Shown: positions 8,242 through 17,642 of the stretch, piece by piece
How positions within the stretch are numbered: the stretch's first letter is position 1
How the letters are laid out: each line of letters begins with the position of its first letter
Source of the DNA: Paludibacteraceae bacterium
Lineage (GTDB): Bacteria; Bacteroidota; Bacteroidia; Bacteroidales; Paludibacteraceae
NCBI GenBank assembly: GCA_905235505.1
Contig: CAJOMJ010000023.1
Span: 1 to 37,619 of the forward strand
Reading direction: 5' to 3'
DNA length: 37,619 nt
Made by a program: the position numbers and the translations under genes
The notes under the pieces: model-generated
Seen by the model: only the letters and a program-made list of their open reading frames with translations
The model's database searches: none
Told to the model about the DNA's origin: nothing

Positions 8242-8961
8242 ATGAATATCATCATCATTTCCGCCACATTGCCGGCATTAGTACTTCTTTATTATATATG
8301 GCGTCGTGACAAATACCAGAAGGAGCCTGTAAAGGAGTTGCTCAAAGGTTTTGGTTTAGGCGTATGTTCGGTTTTTATAGCAGGACCACTTGAGATGTTG
8401 CTGCAGGCTGTAGGTCTTTCACCTGCAGAACCTCAGACATGGTTAGGTGCAATATGGGAAGCGTTTTTCGGAGTGGCATTGGTGGAAGAGGGTGTGAAAC
8501 TGTTTTTTCTATGGTTACTGCTGAGGAAGAATCCATATTTCGATGAGCATATAGACGGTGTGGTATATGCGGTGGCAGTAGGTATGGGATTTGCGGCAGC
8601 GGAGAACATAGGCTACTTGTTTGCAAACATAGAGCAGTGGCAGTCGGTGGCAATGTCGAGGGCTATCTTCTCGGTACCGGGTCATTTCATGTTTGCTGTA
8701 GCTATGGGTTATTACTATTCGGTGAATCATTTTGCATTGTCGAACAAGGCGGACCGTTTCAAGGTGCTTGCCGTACCGGTGGTTCTACACGGCATATTTG
8801 ACTCTCTGCTAATGATGGCAAATGTCACTCCCCAGTTTGGAGCATTGCTTTGGCTTCTTTTCGTTGCGTTCTGCCTTATTCTTCCGGGTTTCGCCAACAG
8901 CAAAATCAAGTCGCTGCTTGAGTCAGACAGAATGAACCAAGGGAGCATATTCAGATGGTAA
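8242..8961 (+). CDS. PrsW-type intramembrane metalloprotease (M82)
   Basis: Multi-pass membrane protein of the PrsW family. In Bacillus subtilis the family member clips an anti-sigma factor; relatives include CAAX-protease-like enzymes. The expected catalytic set is present: VEEGVK (Glu82, Glu83, Lys86), AAENIGY (Glu121), PGHFMFAVAMGY (His148) and LHGIFDSLL (His and Asp). About seven hydrophobic segments span 239 residues. No anti-sigma factor gene lies nearby, so the substrate is unknown. It is the last gene of the 340-8961 run, and a terminator hairpin begins six bases after its stop codon. Confidence 0.9.
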   Translation: MNIIIISATLPALVLLYYIWRRDKYQKEPVKELLKGFGLGVCSVFIAGPLEMLLQAVGLSPAEPQTWLGAIWEAFFGVALVEEGVKLFFLWLLLRKNPYFDEHIDGVVYAVAVGMGFAAAENIGYLFANIEQWQSVAMSRAIFSVPGHFMFAVAMGYYYSVNHFALSNKADRFKVLAVPVVLHGIFDSLLMMANVTPQFGALLWLLFVAFCLILPGFANSKIKSLLESDRMNQGSIFRW

Positions 8962-8966
8962 GAAAA

Positions 8967-8992
8967 AGAGAGGCGGCAGTTGCCGTCTCTCT
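8967..8992. terminator. Bidirectional terminator between convergent genes
   Basis: AGAGAGGCGGCA (8967-8978) pairs with TGCCGTCTCTCT (8981-8992) over twelve positions with one G-T pair and a two-base loop. Reading the minus strand it is followed by CTTTTTCTT, a good U-tract for ending the EF-G2 transcript. On the plus strand it ends the PrsW-type gene, with a T-run only further on. Confidence 0.85.
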
Positions 8993-9020
8993 CAGTAATA
9001 CTTCAGTTTTTCCAAACTTA

Positions 9021-11183
9021 TTATTCTTCCTCTTTGAGGCTTTCCTGATACTCTTTGATGAGTTTGTCCTGAACATCCTGCGGTACAAGTTGGTATGAAT
9101 TGAACTTCATAGTGAAACTTGCACGACCGCCGGTGAGAGAGGACAGTGTGGTAGAGTAGGAGGACATCTCTTTGAGAGGTATCTGTGCCTGCAGACGGGT
9201 GAAGTTCTTTTCGGTATGCATACCCATCACCACGCCGCGGCGGCCTGTAACGTCGGACATCACATCGCCCATCATATCTGACGGCACGAAGATTTCCACG
9301 TCATAGATAGGCTCCAGCACTTTGGGGTTAGCATTGCGGAAAGCCTCGGCGAATGCGTTACGACCGGCGAGACGGAAGGATATTTCGTTGGAGTCAACGG
9401 GGTGCATCTTTCCATCGTAGATGATGACGCGTACGTCGCGTGCATAAGAGCCGGTGAGAGGTCCTTGCTCGATACGGTCCATAAGACCTTTGAGGATAGC
9501 GGGTATGAAGCGTGCATCGATGGCACCACCTACGATAGAGTTGATGAGTACCAGTTTGCCACCCCACTCGAGAGGTATCTCCTGCGTGTCCTTAACACTG
9601 ATTTTGTACTCCTGGTTGCCGAACTTGTAGGTCTCTTTTACGGGTTCGCCTTCTACATACGGTTCAACGATGAGGTGTACTTCTCCGAACTGACCTGCAC
9701 CACCGGATTGTTTCTTATGGCGATAGTCGGCACGGGCAGCTTTTGTGATGGTCTCGCGATAAGGAATCTTGGGTTCATCGTATTCAATCATCATCTTGTC
9801 GTTGTTCTCAAGACGCCATTTGAGAGTACGGAGGTGGAACTCGCCTTGACCTGATACGATGGTTTGGCGGAGTTCTTTCGACTGCTCGATAATCCATGTG
9901 GGGTCTTCTTCGTGCATACGTGTAAGGAGGGCAGAGAGTTTCTCTGAGTCGCTTTCGGTTACGGGTCTGATAGCACGACGGTATTTGGGTTCGGGATATT
10001 TGATTTGCGGGAATACGTAGTCGCAGTCTTTGGAGTTGAGCGTATTGCCGGTGCGTGTATCCTTCATTTTTACGGTAGCAGCGATGTCGCCTGCCACTAC
10101 TTCGTCAATGGTCTGGCGGATACTGCCGTCCACCCAATAGAGTTGCGAGATACGCTCTTTAGAGCCGCGGCTCATATTCTGGAGGTCATCGGCACCATGA
10201 ATGGTACCTGACATTACTTTGAAATAGTTGACTTCACCGATATGAGGCTCAACGCTTGTTTTGAAGATAAACATGGAAGCGGGTGCAGAGGCATCGGGTT
10301 GAACTTCTTTGCCGTCTTCAGTCTTGGGAAGCGGAGCTTCGCTAACTGCGGGAGCCAGTTCTCCGAGCAACTCCATGAGTTTTCTAACGCCCATATCGCG
10401 GAGTGCGGATGTGCAGACAACGGGATAGATACCTCCTTCTGCAAACACTTTCTTGAGTCCTTTGTGGGTTTCTTCGGCTGTGAGGGTCATCTCTTCGAAG
10501 AACTTCTCCATGAGAGCCTCGTCTGCCTCGGCAGCCATCTCAAAGAGAGCAGACTGCAGTTCTTCTGCTTTGGCTTGTTCCTCGGCGGGAATATCAAGCA
10601 CTTCGGGTGCACCACCTTCGGCTTTCCAGCGATACATCTTCATTTGCAGCACATCGATAACAGCATTGAAGCCTGCGCCTGCATTGACAGGATACTGAAG
10701 AACGGTAACCTTGTTGCCGAAGCTGTCTTTCAGTTGCTCAATAGTGCGGTCGAAATTAGCATTCTCGTGGTCAAGTTTGTTGACGACAAAAGCCACGGGT
10801 TTGTGCATATTGTCGGCATAGCGGAAGTGGTTCTGCGTACCCACTTCGACGCCTCCGTTGGCAGAGAGCACGATGACGGCAGTGTCGGTAACATTAAGAG
10901 ATGTAACCATACCTCCTGCAAAGTCGTCGGAGCCCGGGCAGTCGATAATGTTAAGTTTCTTTCCGGCGAATTCGATATTACATACTGTGGAGAATACCGA
11001 ATAGCCGTATTCTTTTTCAACAGGGAAATAGTCGCTGACAGTGTTCTGTGCTTCGACAGTGCCGCGTCTTCCTTTGATTATACCACTCTCAAGAAGCATG
11101 GCCTCGATGAGAGTGGTTTTCCCCGAGCCGCTACCGCCCATAAGAGAGATGTTCTTAATCTCGTTAGCTTGATAAGTTTTCAT
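9021..11183 (-). CDS. fusA2: Elongation factor G paralog (EF-G2 type)
   Basis: A 720-residue EF-G-like protein with all five domains. The P-loop is GGSGSGKT (16-23), not the AHIDAGKT type of canonical EF-G. The G3 motif is DCPGSDDF (81-88), where canonical EF-G has DTPGHVDF, so the catalytic His is Ser85. Switch I has EYGYSVF in place of RGITI. NKLD (135-138) for guanine recognition is kept. Domain IV carries KKQSGGAGQFGEVHL. These changes match the Bacteroides EF-G2 paralog, reported to support translation during starvation and gut colonisation without needing GTP hydrolysis. I infer the same here. It is alone in its transcript, with promoter at 11257-11288 and terminator at 8967-8992. The symbol fusA2 follows the Bacteroides name. 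Confidence 0.92.
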   Translation of the reverse strand: MKTYQANEIKNISLMGGSGSGKTTLIEAMLLESGIIKGRRGTVEAQNTVSDYFPVEKEYGYSVFSTVCNIEFAGKKLNIIDCPGSDDFAGGMVTSLNVTDTAVIVLSANGGVEVGTQNHFRYADNMHKPVAFVVNKLDHENANFDRTIEQLKDSFGNKVTVLQYPVNAGAGFNAVIDVLQMKMYRWKAEGGAPEVLDIPAEEQAKAEELQSALFEMAAEADEALMEKFFEEMTLTAEETHKGLKKVFAEGGIYPVVCTSALRDMGVRKLMELLGELAPAVSEAPLPKTEDGKEVQPDASAPASMFIFKTSVEPHIGEVNYFKVMSGTIHGADDLQNMSRGSKERISQLYWVDGSIRQTIDEVVAGDIAATVKMKDTRTGNTLNSKDCDYVFPQIKYPEPKYRRAIRPVTESDSEKLSALLTRMHEEDPTWIIEQSKELRQTIVSGQGEFHLRTLKWRLENNDKMMIEYDEPKIPYRETITKAARADYRHKKQSGGAGQFGEVHLIVEPYVEGEPVKETYKFGNQEYKISVKDTQEIPLEWGGKLVLINSIVGGAIDARFIPAILKGLMDRIEQGPLTGSYARDVRVIIYDGKMHPVDSNEISFRLAGRNAFAEAFRNANPKVLEPIYDVEIFVPSDMMGDVMSDVTGRRGVVMGMHTEKNFTRLQAQIPLKEMSSYSTTLSSLTGGRASFTMKFNSYQLVPQDVQDKLIKEYQESLKEEE

Positions 11184-11256
11184 GATAATAAGTTTAATAT
11201 GTTAGTAAATATTGTAGTTGCTGACAACTTTGAAGTGCGTCATACAAAAATCCGTG

Positions 11257-11288
11257 CAAAGGTACTAAAAAATTGCAGAATAACCAAA
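11257..11288 (-). promoter_or_regulatory. Promoter of the EF-G2 gene
   Basis: On the minus strand TTTG (11288-11285) is followed after exactly 20 bp by TACCTTTG (11264-11257), a full match to the Bacteroidota pattern. Transcription should start near 11252, giving a leader of roughly 70 nt. The 246-bp gap to the U32 gene leaves room for an activator site, but I could not identify one. Confidence 0.8.
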
Positions 11289-11429
11289 CTCTTTTTGTAA
11301 AAGAAGATAGTTTTTTAGATTTAGATTGTTGTGCATGGCTTAGATAAACAGAACGACATGGCAGTTTATGGTAGAAAGTCACGCCAATGCAGTGCAGATT
11401 GAGAGGTCGGGTAAGCCTGTTATTATTAT

Positions 11430-12707
11430 TTATGATTCGGTCTTTTGCAGTACATACAGTTTGTCGGAGCGCCGGATGACGGTATCTGTTTTCAGGCATA
11501 GGAGTTGTCCCTGCATGGCTTGGGTGGCATTGTCAATCTCCGGTTGTGCGCCCTCTGCCTTATATACACGCATGCTGTCGGCAGTTGTTTCGTAGGCACC
11601 GGTAGTCTCGCCGGTGACAAGCAGTTCGTCGGTACGAAGGACAGGGTGGGCTTCTATAATGAACTCCGCTACGGAGATATTCTTGAAGTAGTTGGTACAG
11701 TGTCCGGCATACACTTTCTTTCGTGTGGCTTTATTGCCGTGGGAGTCGTTCCACTCTCCGAGGGTCTGCCCCTGATAGTAACCGTCCCAGAAACCCCGGT
11801 TGAAGACTCTGCCGAGTTTCTCATCCCATATATTGAATTTATCCTGAATAGAGGGTTCGGCGTATTCTCCCTGCTTCCATGCTTCAACTGCCTCTTTGTA
11901 GCAACCGACGACGGTTTTCACATACTCTGGTCCTCTTGCCCGTCCTTCTATCTTGAGTACTCTTACACCGGCATCAAGCATCTTGTCAAGGAACCGTATA
12001 GTCTTCAGGTCTTTTGGAGACATGATATATTGGTTGTCAACCTCGAGTTCGAGGTCAGAGTCTTTGTCTCTGACGATGTATGCTCTGCGGCATATCTGTG
12101 CACATGCACCGCGGTTGGCAGACATGCCGAGGTTGTTCAGGCTGAGATAGCATTTGCCGCTTACAGCCATACATAAGGCACCGTGGCAGAACATCTCGAT
12201 GCGTATTCTTTCGCCGTTCCGACCTCTTATATCCTGCTCTTGTATGTCTTTGTAGATAGACGCGACCTGCTTCATGTTCAGTTCCCGGGCGAGCACAACC
12301 ACATCGGCGAACTGTGCGTAGAATCGGAGCGCCTCAGTGTTGGCGATATTAAGTTGTGTGGAAAGATGCACCTCAACGCCTTGTTCGTTGGCATACTGCA
12401 TGACAGCGATGTCGGAAGCGATGATGGCACTGACACCTGCCTGCTTGGCATTATCCACTATCTGGCGCATCAACGGCAGGTCGTCGGGATACATGACGGT
12501 ATTAAGAGTAAGATAGGTCTTTACTCCTGCTTGGTGGCATATATCTACTATCTTGTGCAGGTCCTCGGTTGTAAAGTTGGCACTGCTACGCGAGCGCATA
12601 TTGAGGTGTTCTATTCCAAAATATACGGAATCGGCTCCGGCTTGGATGGCAGCTGCCAAACTCTCCCAAGACCCTACGGGTGCCATTATCTCTATAGTAT
12701 CTGTCAT
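11430..12707 (-). CDS. Peptidase U32 family protein (tRNA/rRNA hydroxylation type)
   Basis: A 425-residue U32 protein. The barrel start IEIMAPVGSWESLAAAIQAGADSVYFG and the Cys-rich signature are clear: CHGALC, SGKCYLS and GACAQICRR. Although named peptidases, studied members (TrhP, RlhA) take part in hydroxylating RNA bases (tRNA U34 or 23S rRNA C2501), and the cysteines are thought to hold an Fe-S cluster. Which RNA is modified cannot be told from sequence. The C-terminal domain (about 330-425) is a small beta module. It is the last gene of the seven-gene minus-strand run, 30 bp after the antiporter gene. The same run carries sufC and sufD, which could supply Fe-S clusters. Confidence 0.88.
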   Translation of the reverse strand: MTDTIEIMAPVGSWESLAAAIQAGADSVYFGIEHLNMRSRSSANFTTEDLHKIVDICHQAGVKTYLTLNTVMYPDDLPLMRQIVDNAKQAGVSAIIASDIAVMQYANEQGVEVHLSTQLNIANTEALRFYAQFADVVVLARELNMKQVASIYKDIQEQDIRGRNGERIRIEMFCHGALCMAVSGKCYLSLNNLGMSANRGACAQICRRAYIVRDKDSDLELEVDNQYIMSPKDLKTIRFLDKMLDAGVRVLKIEGRARGPEYVKTVVGCYKEAVEAWKQGEYAEPSIQDKFNIWDEKLGRVFNRGFWDGYYQGQTLGEWNDSHGNKATRKKVYAGHCTNYFKNISVAEFIIEAHPVLRTDELLVTGETTGAYETTADSMRVYKAEGAQPEIDNATQAMQGQLLCLKTDTVIRRSDKLYVLQKTES

Positions 12708-12737
12708 TGTAGTTATGTTTGTATGTTGAGGTTATCT

Positions 12738-14798
12738 TTACTTGTTTTCATTATGCTTTCTGCGTTTGAGGAAGAACTTACGGTTGAAGAACCGTCCTTT
12801 CAGCGGTGTCCGTTCTGCGGAGGTGCTGTTTTCCTGCAGCAGGCTTACTGCATTGTCAGTGCCTGCCTGTTCGGGATATACGAGCAGCACATTGTACTGA
12901 TGATAGAACTCTGCAATAAGATAAGATATAGATTTGAACAGAGGGTTGTAGCTTACGGTGGCGGGTCGTGCGAGAAGCATTATCAGCATGTCGTTGCGTT
13001 GCATTTCTTTTGCTATCGCAGGTGTATCGTTCCAATCGCTCATCTCCCGGAAGGAAGCATAGAGTTGCCGTTTCTCTCTTGTGCAGAGGTTGCGGAGAAT
13101 CTCTATGGTTTGTTTGCCGGCATAGAAGGTAACTCTGGCGCTTGTCTGCGAGGCAAGATTACGGATGTTCTCGAAGGTTTGTACGAACCCTGTCTCCTGT
13201 TCTGCATATTCGGGTATAACCACGCGAAGGCGCTCCACGGTGTTAAGCGGTTGCACCTGACGATAGAGCATTATCTGCTCATGGGCAGAATGAATGAGAT
13301 GAATGGCAGCATCGCCTAAAGTGTCGGGGTTGGTGAAATTTATTCCGAGGACAAGTCTGTTGAACTGCTGTTGTTGTTTCACCTCGAGTATTCCGTTAGC
13401 AGTGTTAGCCGCCACTTGTGTAAACATCTGCATCTCATGTTCGGCGGCTATTGCATAAAGGGCGGCATGTCTGACGAGCTGCTGTGCCTTATCGCGGCTC
13501 TGCTCGTCATTGCATACAGCCACTGCTGCAAAACTGCTGTTGTCTTGCTGCGCTGTGGTAAGCAGGGCTATGTCAACCAAGGCGGTGTCAGTGGTGGGGT
13601 TGCTCAAAGCAACCAATATCTTTTGCGGCGCAAGGGATATGTTGTCAGGGAATTGCTCTTGCAGTGCAAGTTGTCGTGCTGCATGTTCCGTAACAAAGGA
13701 TGCCACTAAGCATGAAACCAGAATAAGCAACACGGCGGCATTGAGAATCTCGATAGGGAACAGACCTATATCACATCCTATGGTTACTACTGCCAATGTG
13801 CCTGCGGCAGCAGCGGAACAGAGTCCGAAACACAACCCCCGCTCGTGGCAGTTCCAATGCATTATCCTGCCCGAAACAAGGGCAGAGAGATACTTGCCTG
13901 ACAGTTTGGTAAGAATCATCACAACTGCCAACACCAGAGTAGTCCAACCCGACAGGAAAGAGCGTATGTCTATCAACATTCCCACTTCGATAAGAAAGAC
14001 GGGGATGAAGAAAGTGTTTCCTACAAAACTTATTCTGTTCATCAACGGCGACAGGGCAGGTATTCTGCGGTTGAGGGCGACACCTGCGATGAAGGCTCCG
14101 AGGATGGCTTCCAGACCTGCCTTGTCAGCCAGCCATGCCGCTATCGCCACCAGCAACATCACAAGCAGAAACTCAGCCACCGAGTCGTTGTTGCGCTTAA
14201 TGAACCATGTAGCCAAGCGGGGGAACAGCCATACTACCAAAACAAGAAAAACTATGAGGTAGATACCCAGTCTGAGCACAGCACTCCAGCCCGCTTCACC
14301 TTCGCATATTGACGAGACGGCTCCCAAGCAAAGCAGCGAGAGCGTTATAGCCAGCATAGTGCCACCGATTACGATGCTCACTATGTTCTGCCGCTGCAGC
14401 CCATATCTTGAAACAACAGGGTAGGTTATCAGAGTATTAGAGCCATACATGGCTCCGAGCAATACGGATGTAAGCCAATCGAACTGAAGCAGACGACTTG
14501 TGAATATGCCCAGCAGACAGGGTATAAGAAAAGTGAGCAGTCCAAACCACAGACTCTTTATGCTTGAGCGGTGGAAGTCACCTATGTCAATCTCTATTCC
14601 AGAGAGAAACATAAGGTAAATCATTCCTGTCTTGCCGAGCACATTGATAGTCTCGCTATATTCCACCAGACCGAACCCGTTGCTTCCTATTGCTATTCCT
14701 GCAAGTATATAGCCTACGATGGCAGGCAGACGCACCATTCTGCACAAGATTGGTATAAACAAGAGTATAACCAATATGTATATGAGACTTTGCAGCAT
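12738..14798 (-). CDS. CPA2-family cation/proton antiporter with C-terminal USP-like region
   Basis: A 686-residue inner-membrane antiporter. Residues 1-385 hold about 12 hydrophobic segments with features of the KefB/NapA-type CPA2 family, including ILAGIAIGSNGFGL, FLSGIEIDI and AILGAFIAGVALNRR. From about 394 on the protein is soluble. It begins KILVALSNPTTDTALVDIALLT, like a universal-stress-protein strand-helix start, and a second weaker copy may follow near residue 525 (ERLRVVIPEYAEQ). Such a tail could sense nucleotide or ions. I see no RCK/TrkA-N glycine motif. Substrate ion (Na+ or K+) is not determinable. Its stop is 30 bp before the U32 gene and its start 51 bp after uvrA, with no promoter match between. 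Confidence 0.88.
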   Translation of the reverse strand: MLQSLIYILVILLFIPILCRMVRLPAIVGYILAGIAIGSNGFGLVEYSETINVLGKTGMIYLMFLSGIEIDIGDFHRSSIKSLWFGLLTFLIPCLLGIFTSRLLQFDWLTSVLLGAMYGSNTLITYPVVSRYGLQRQNIVSIVIGGTMLAITLSLLCLGAVSSICEGEAGWSAVLRLGIYLIVFLVLVVWLFPRLATWFIKRNNDSVAEFLLVMLLVAIAAWLADKAGLEAILGAFIAGVALNRRIPALSPLMNRISFVGNTFFIPVFLIEVGMLIDIRSFLSGWTTLVLAVVMILTKLSGKYLSALVSGRIMHWNCHERGLCFGLCSAAAAGTLAVVTIGCDIGLFPIEILNAAVLLILVSCLVASFVTEHAARQLALQEQFPDNISLAPQKILVALSNPTTDTALVDIALLTTAQQDNSSFAAVAVCNDEQSRDKAQQLVRHAALYAIAAEHEMQMFTQVAANTANGILEVKQQQQFNRLVLGINFTNPDTLGDAAIHLIHSAHEQIMLYRQVQPLNTVERLRVVIPEYAEQETGFVQTFENIRNLASQTSARVTFYAGKQTIEILRNLCTREKRQLYASFREMSDWNDTPAIAKEMQRNDMLIMLLARPATVSYNPLFKSISYLIAEFYHQYNVLLVYPEQAGTDNAVSLLQENSTSAERTPLKGRFFNRKFFLKRRKHNENK

Positions 14799-14849
14799 AG
14801 TGTTGTTTGATTGAGTGTTCTACGCAAAGGGTAATGTCAGGCGGAACTC

Positions 14850-17636
14850 TTACAGGAACTTTCCCGTAAGACTCTTCCCGTTGTTCTTTATCTGCAAGGG
14901 AGTGCCTACTGCTACTATCATGCCACCTTCTCTTCCTCCTTCCGGACCCATGTCAATTACCCAGTCGGCAGCACGGATGACATCGGTGTTGTGCTCAATG
15001 ATTATAATGGTGTTACCTTTTGCCTGCAGTCTTCTGAGTACTGAGAGGAGCACTTGAATGTCTTCAAAATGCAAGCCTGTAGTAGGTTCGTCAAGGATAT
15101 ATAAGGTTTTGCCGGTGTCACGCTTGGACAGTTCGGCAGCCAGCTTCATGCGCTGACTCTCTCCGCCGGAGAGAGTGGTGCTTGACTGCCCCAGTTTGAC
15201 ATAGCCCAAGCCGACCTCCTGCATTGTCTTTATCTTGCTGAGGATGGCGGGTTGCGCCTCGAAGAACTCTACCGCCTGATTGACTGTCATGTCAAGCACA
15301 TCGGCTATGGTCTTACCTTTGAAGCGCACCTCCAGTGTCTCTCTGTTGTATCTCTTGCCTCCGCATGCTTCACATGGTACATATACATCAGGAAGGAAAT
15401 GCATCTGAATGGTTTTATACCCATTGCCGGCGCACTCCTCACATCTGCCTCCTGCGGTATTGAAGGAGAATCTTCCGGGTTTCCAACCGCGTATCTGCGA
15501 CTCGGGGAGTTGGACAAACAGTTGTCTTATTTCGGAGAAGACGCCTGTGTAAGTAGCGGGGTTGGAGCGCGGAGTACGGCCGATAGGGCTTTGGTCAACC
15601 GCGACTACCTTATCAACCGACTCGAGTCCGTCTGCGCTGTCGTATGGCATAGGGTCCCGGAGTGAGCGATACAGCCGCTGGGAGAGGATGGGGTAGAGTG
15701 TCTGATTGATGAGAGTAGATTTGCCCGAACCGCTGACACCTGTTATACACACCATCTTGCCGAGGGGGAAGCTGACATCGATATTCTTAAGGTTATTGCC
15801 TCTGCAGCCATGCAGCGTGAGCCATTGGTCGCAGCAGAGTTCTTCCTTAGACAGTTCTTCTGCGGGCTTACGCAGATATTGTGCGGTGAGAGTGTCTGCC
15901 TCCAGCAGTTGCCGGGGAGTTCCTGAGAACATCACCCTGCCGCCCAACCTGCCTGCTTTCGGACCTATATCCACTATCCAGTCGGCTTCACGCATCATCT
16001 GCTCATCGTGCTCCACTACTATGACGGTATTGCCCATGTCTCTGAGTTGCTTGAGTGAGTTGATGAGTCTGCAGTTGTCACGCTGGTGCAGACCGATGCT
16101 GGGTTCATCGAGAATATAAAGTACATTGACGAGTCGTGAACCTATCTGTGTGGCAAGCCTTATACGCTGGTTTTCTCCTCCTGACAGGGAGTCGGAAGAG
16201 CGCGAAAGAGAGAGGTAGCCTAAGCCTACGTCAAGCATAAAACTGATACGTGACTGTATCTCCCGAAGTATTTCTGTGGCTATGGTGCGTTGTCTCTCAG
16301 TCATCAGTTGCGGAGCAGTATCGAGCCACTTGGCAAGGTCGCAGACATCCATCTCCGCCAGCTGTGCGATATTCTTGTCGCCTATTCTGAAAGACAGAGC
16401 CTCACGGTTGAGCCGTTGCCCTTTGCACTCGGGGCAGACAACCTCCGTGCTATAGCGGTTTACCCAATGTTGTTCCGTGTCGCTGACGGAGTTTTCCTGC
16501 TGCAACTCAAGATAATGCAGTATGCCTTCATATCGGTTGAAGGAAAAACCGTCTTCGTCAGCATTGCCATTCATTATCTCATCGATTGCTTCTTCCGTAA
16601 GTTCAGAGAAAGGGGTATGAAGGTCGAAACCGTGCTTATTGAGAATAGAGTCTATCTGCTCGAACAAAATACTCTTTTTGTATTTGCCGAGAGGTGCTAT
16701 GGCGCCGTCGTAGATGGAGAGGCTGCGCCGAGGGACAATCTTCTCGATGTCAAGAATAGTGACATAGCCTAATCCGTGGCAACGGGGGCATGCTCCTTGC
16801 GGGGAGTTGAATGAGAAGTTGTGTGGTGCGGGGTCGGCATAACTTATGCCGGTAGTAGGGCACATGAGGTTGCGGCTATAGAAGCGGACGCTATTGTTGT
16901 CGTCGGCATCCACCAGCATGATGACACCGTTGCCCTGCTGCATAGCCCGATCGATGGAGTCGAGAATGCGCTTCTTGTCTTCTTCGTGTTTGGAAGGTTG
17001 TATCTTAAGGCGGTCAACTACCAGTTCGATAGAGTGATTCTTGTATCTGTCAAGTTTGAGTCCGTGAGTGAGTTCGGTCACTACACCGTCGATTCTCATA
17101 TAGATGAACCCCTTCTTGCGATATCTCTCGAATAGCTCGCGATAATGTCCTTTTCTGTTCTTTACGAGAGGTGAGAGTATGAGTACACGCTTGCCGTTGT
17201 AGTGGCTGAGTATGAGGTCGAGAATCTGTTCGTCGGTGTAATGCACCATCTCCTCGCCTGTGATGTAGCTATATGCGGTAGAGGCGCGGGCGAAGAGGAG
17301 TCGCAGGTAGTCGTATATCTCTGTCACAGTGCCGACAGTAGAGCGCGGGTTGCGGTTGGTAGTCTTCTGGTCGATGCTGATGACAGGAGAGAGACCTGTA
17401 ATCTTGTCCACATCGGGTCTGGTCATATTACCAATGAAGCCGCGGGCGTAGGATGAGAAGGTGTCGATATACCGCCGTTGTCCTTCGGCGAAGATGGTGT
17501 CGAAAGCGAGACTTGACTTGCCTGAGCCTGAGAGACCTGTTATGACGGTGAGTTTATGGCGGGGTATCAGGACATTTATGTTGTGCAAGTTGTTGACCCT
17601 CGCACCTACTATCTCTATGTATTCTTGTTCTGACAT
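14850..17636 (-). CDS. uvrA: Excinuclease ABC subunit UvrA
   Basis: DNA-damage recognition ATPase of nucleotide excision repair, acting with UvrB and UvrC. At 928 residues it is full length. The first Walker A is GLSGSGKS (34-41) and the second ITGVSGSGKSTL (near 630). Both ABC signatures and Walker B sites are present: LSGGENQRIRLA with ILDEPSIGL, and LSGGESQRMKLA with ILDEPTTGL. Zinc-binding pairs are seen as CPRC, CPEC, CEEC and CEAC. The start ATG is six bases after the sufD stop, so it is co-transcribed with the suf genes. Bacteroidota often have two uvrA genes. This one has the layout of the main UvrA. Confidence 0.97.
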   Translation of the reverse strand: MSEQEYIEIVGARVNNLHNINVLIPRHKLTVITGLSGSGKSSLAFDTIFAEGQRRYIDTFSSYARGFIGNMTRPDVDKITGLSPVISIDQKTTNRNPRSTVGTVTEIYDYLRLLFARASTAYSYITGEEMVHYTDEQILDLILSHYNGKRVLILSPLVKNRKGHYRELFERYRKKGFIYMRIDGVVTELTHGLKLDRYKNHSIELVVDRLKIQPSKHEEDKKRILDSIDRAMQQGNGVIMLVDADDNNSVRFYSRNLMCPTTGISYADPAPHNFSFNSPQGACPRCHGLGYVTILDIEKIVPRRSLSIYDGAIAPLGKYKKSILFEQIDSILNKHGFDLHTPFSELTEEAIDEIMNGNADEDGFSFNRYEGILHYLELQQENSVSDTEQHWVNRYSTEVVCPECKGQRLNREALSFRIGDKNIAQLAEMDVCDLAKWLDTAPQLMTERQRTIATEILREIQSRISFMLDVGLGYLSLSRSSDSLSGGENQRIRLATQIGSRLVNVLYILDEPSIGLHQRDNCRLINSLKQLRDMGNTVIVVEHDEQMMREADWIVDIGPKAGRLGGRVMFSGTPRQLLEADTLTAQYLRKPAEELSKEELCCDQWLTLHGCRGNNLKNIDVSFPLGKMVCITGVSGSGKSTLINQTLYPILSQRLYRSLRDPMPYDSADGLESVDKVVAVDQSPIGRTPRSNPATYTGVFSEIRQLFVQLPESQIRGWKPGRFSFNTAGGRCEECAGNGYKTIQMHFLPDVYVPCEACGGKRYNRETLEVRFKGKTIADVLDMTVNQAVEFFEAQPAILSKIKTMQEVGLGYVKLGQSSTTLSGGESQRMKLAAELSKRDTGKTLYILDEPTTGLHFEDIQVLLSVLRRLQAKGNTIIIIEHNTDVIRAADWVIDMGPEGGREGGMIVAVGTPLQIKNNGKSLTGKFL

Positions 17637-17642
17637 GCCGAT

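Noticed and set aside
10242..11300. 352-codon open frame on the plus strand
   Set aside because: Antisense to the EF-G2 gene and its promoter; no recognisable motifs.
12183..13319. 378-codon open frame on the plus strand
   Set aside because: Spans antisense to both the U32 and antiporter genes, Cys- and Tyr-rich without domain features.
14799..14849. Possible promoter before the antiporter gene
   Set aside because: On the minus strand the best match is TACCCTTTG, one base too long for TAnnTTTG and without a -33 partner.
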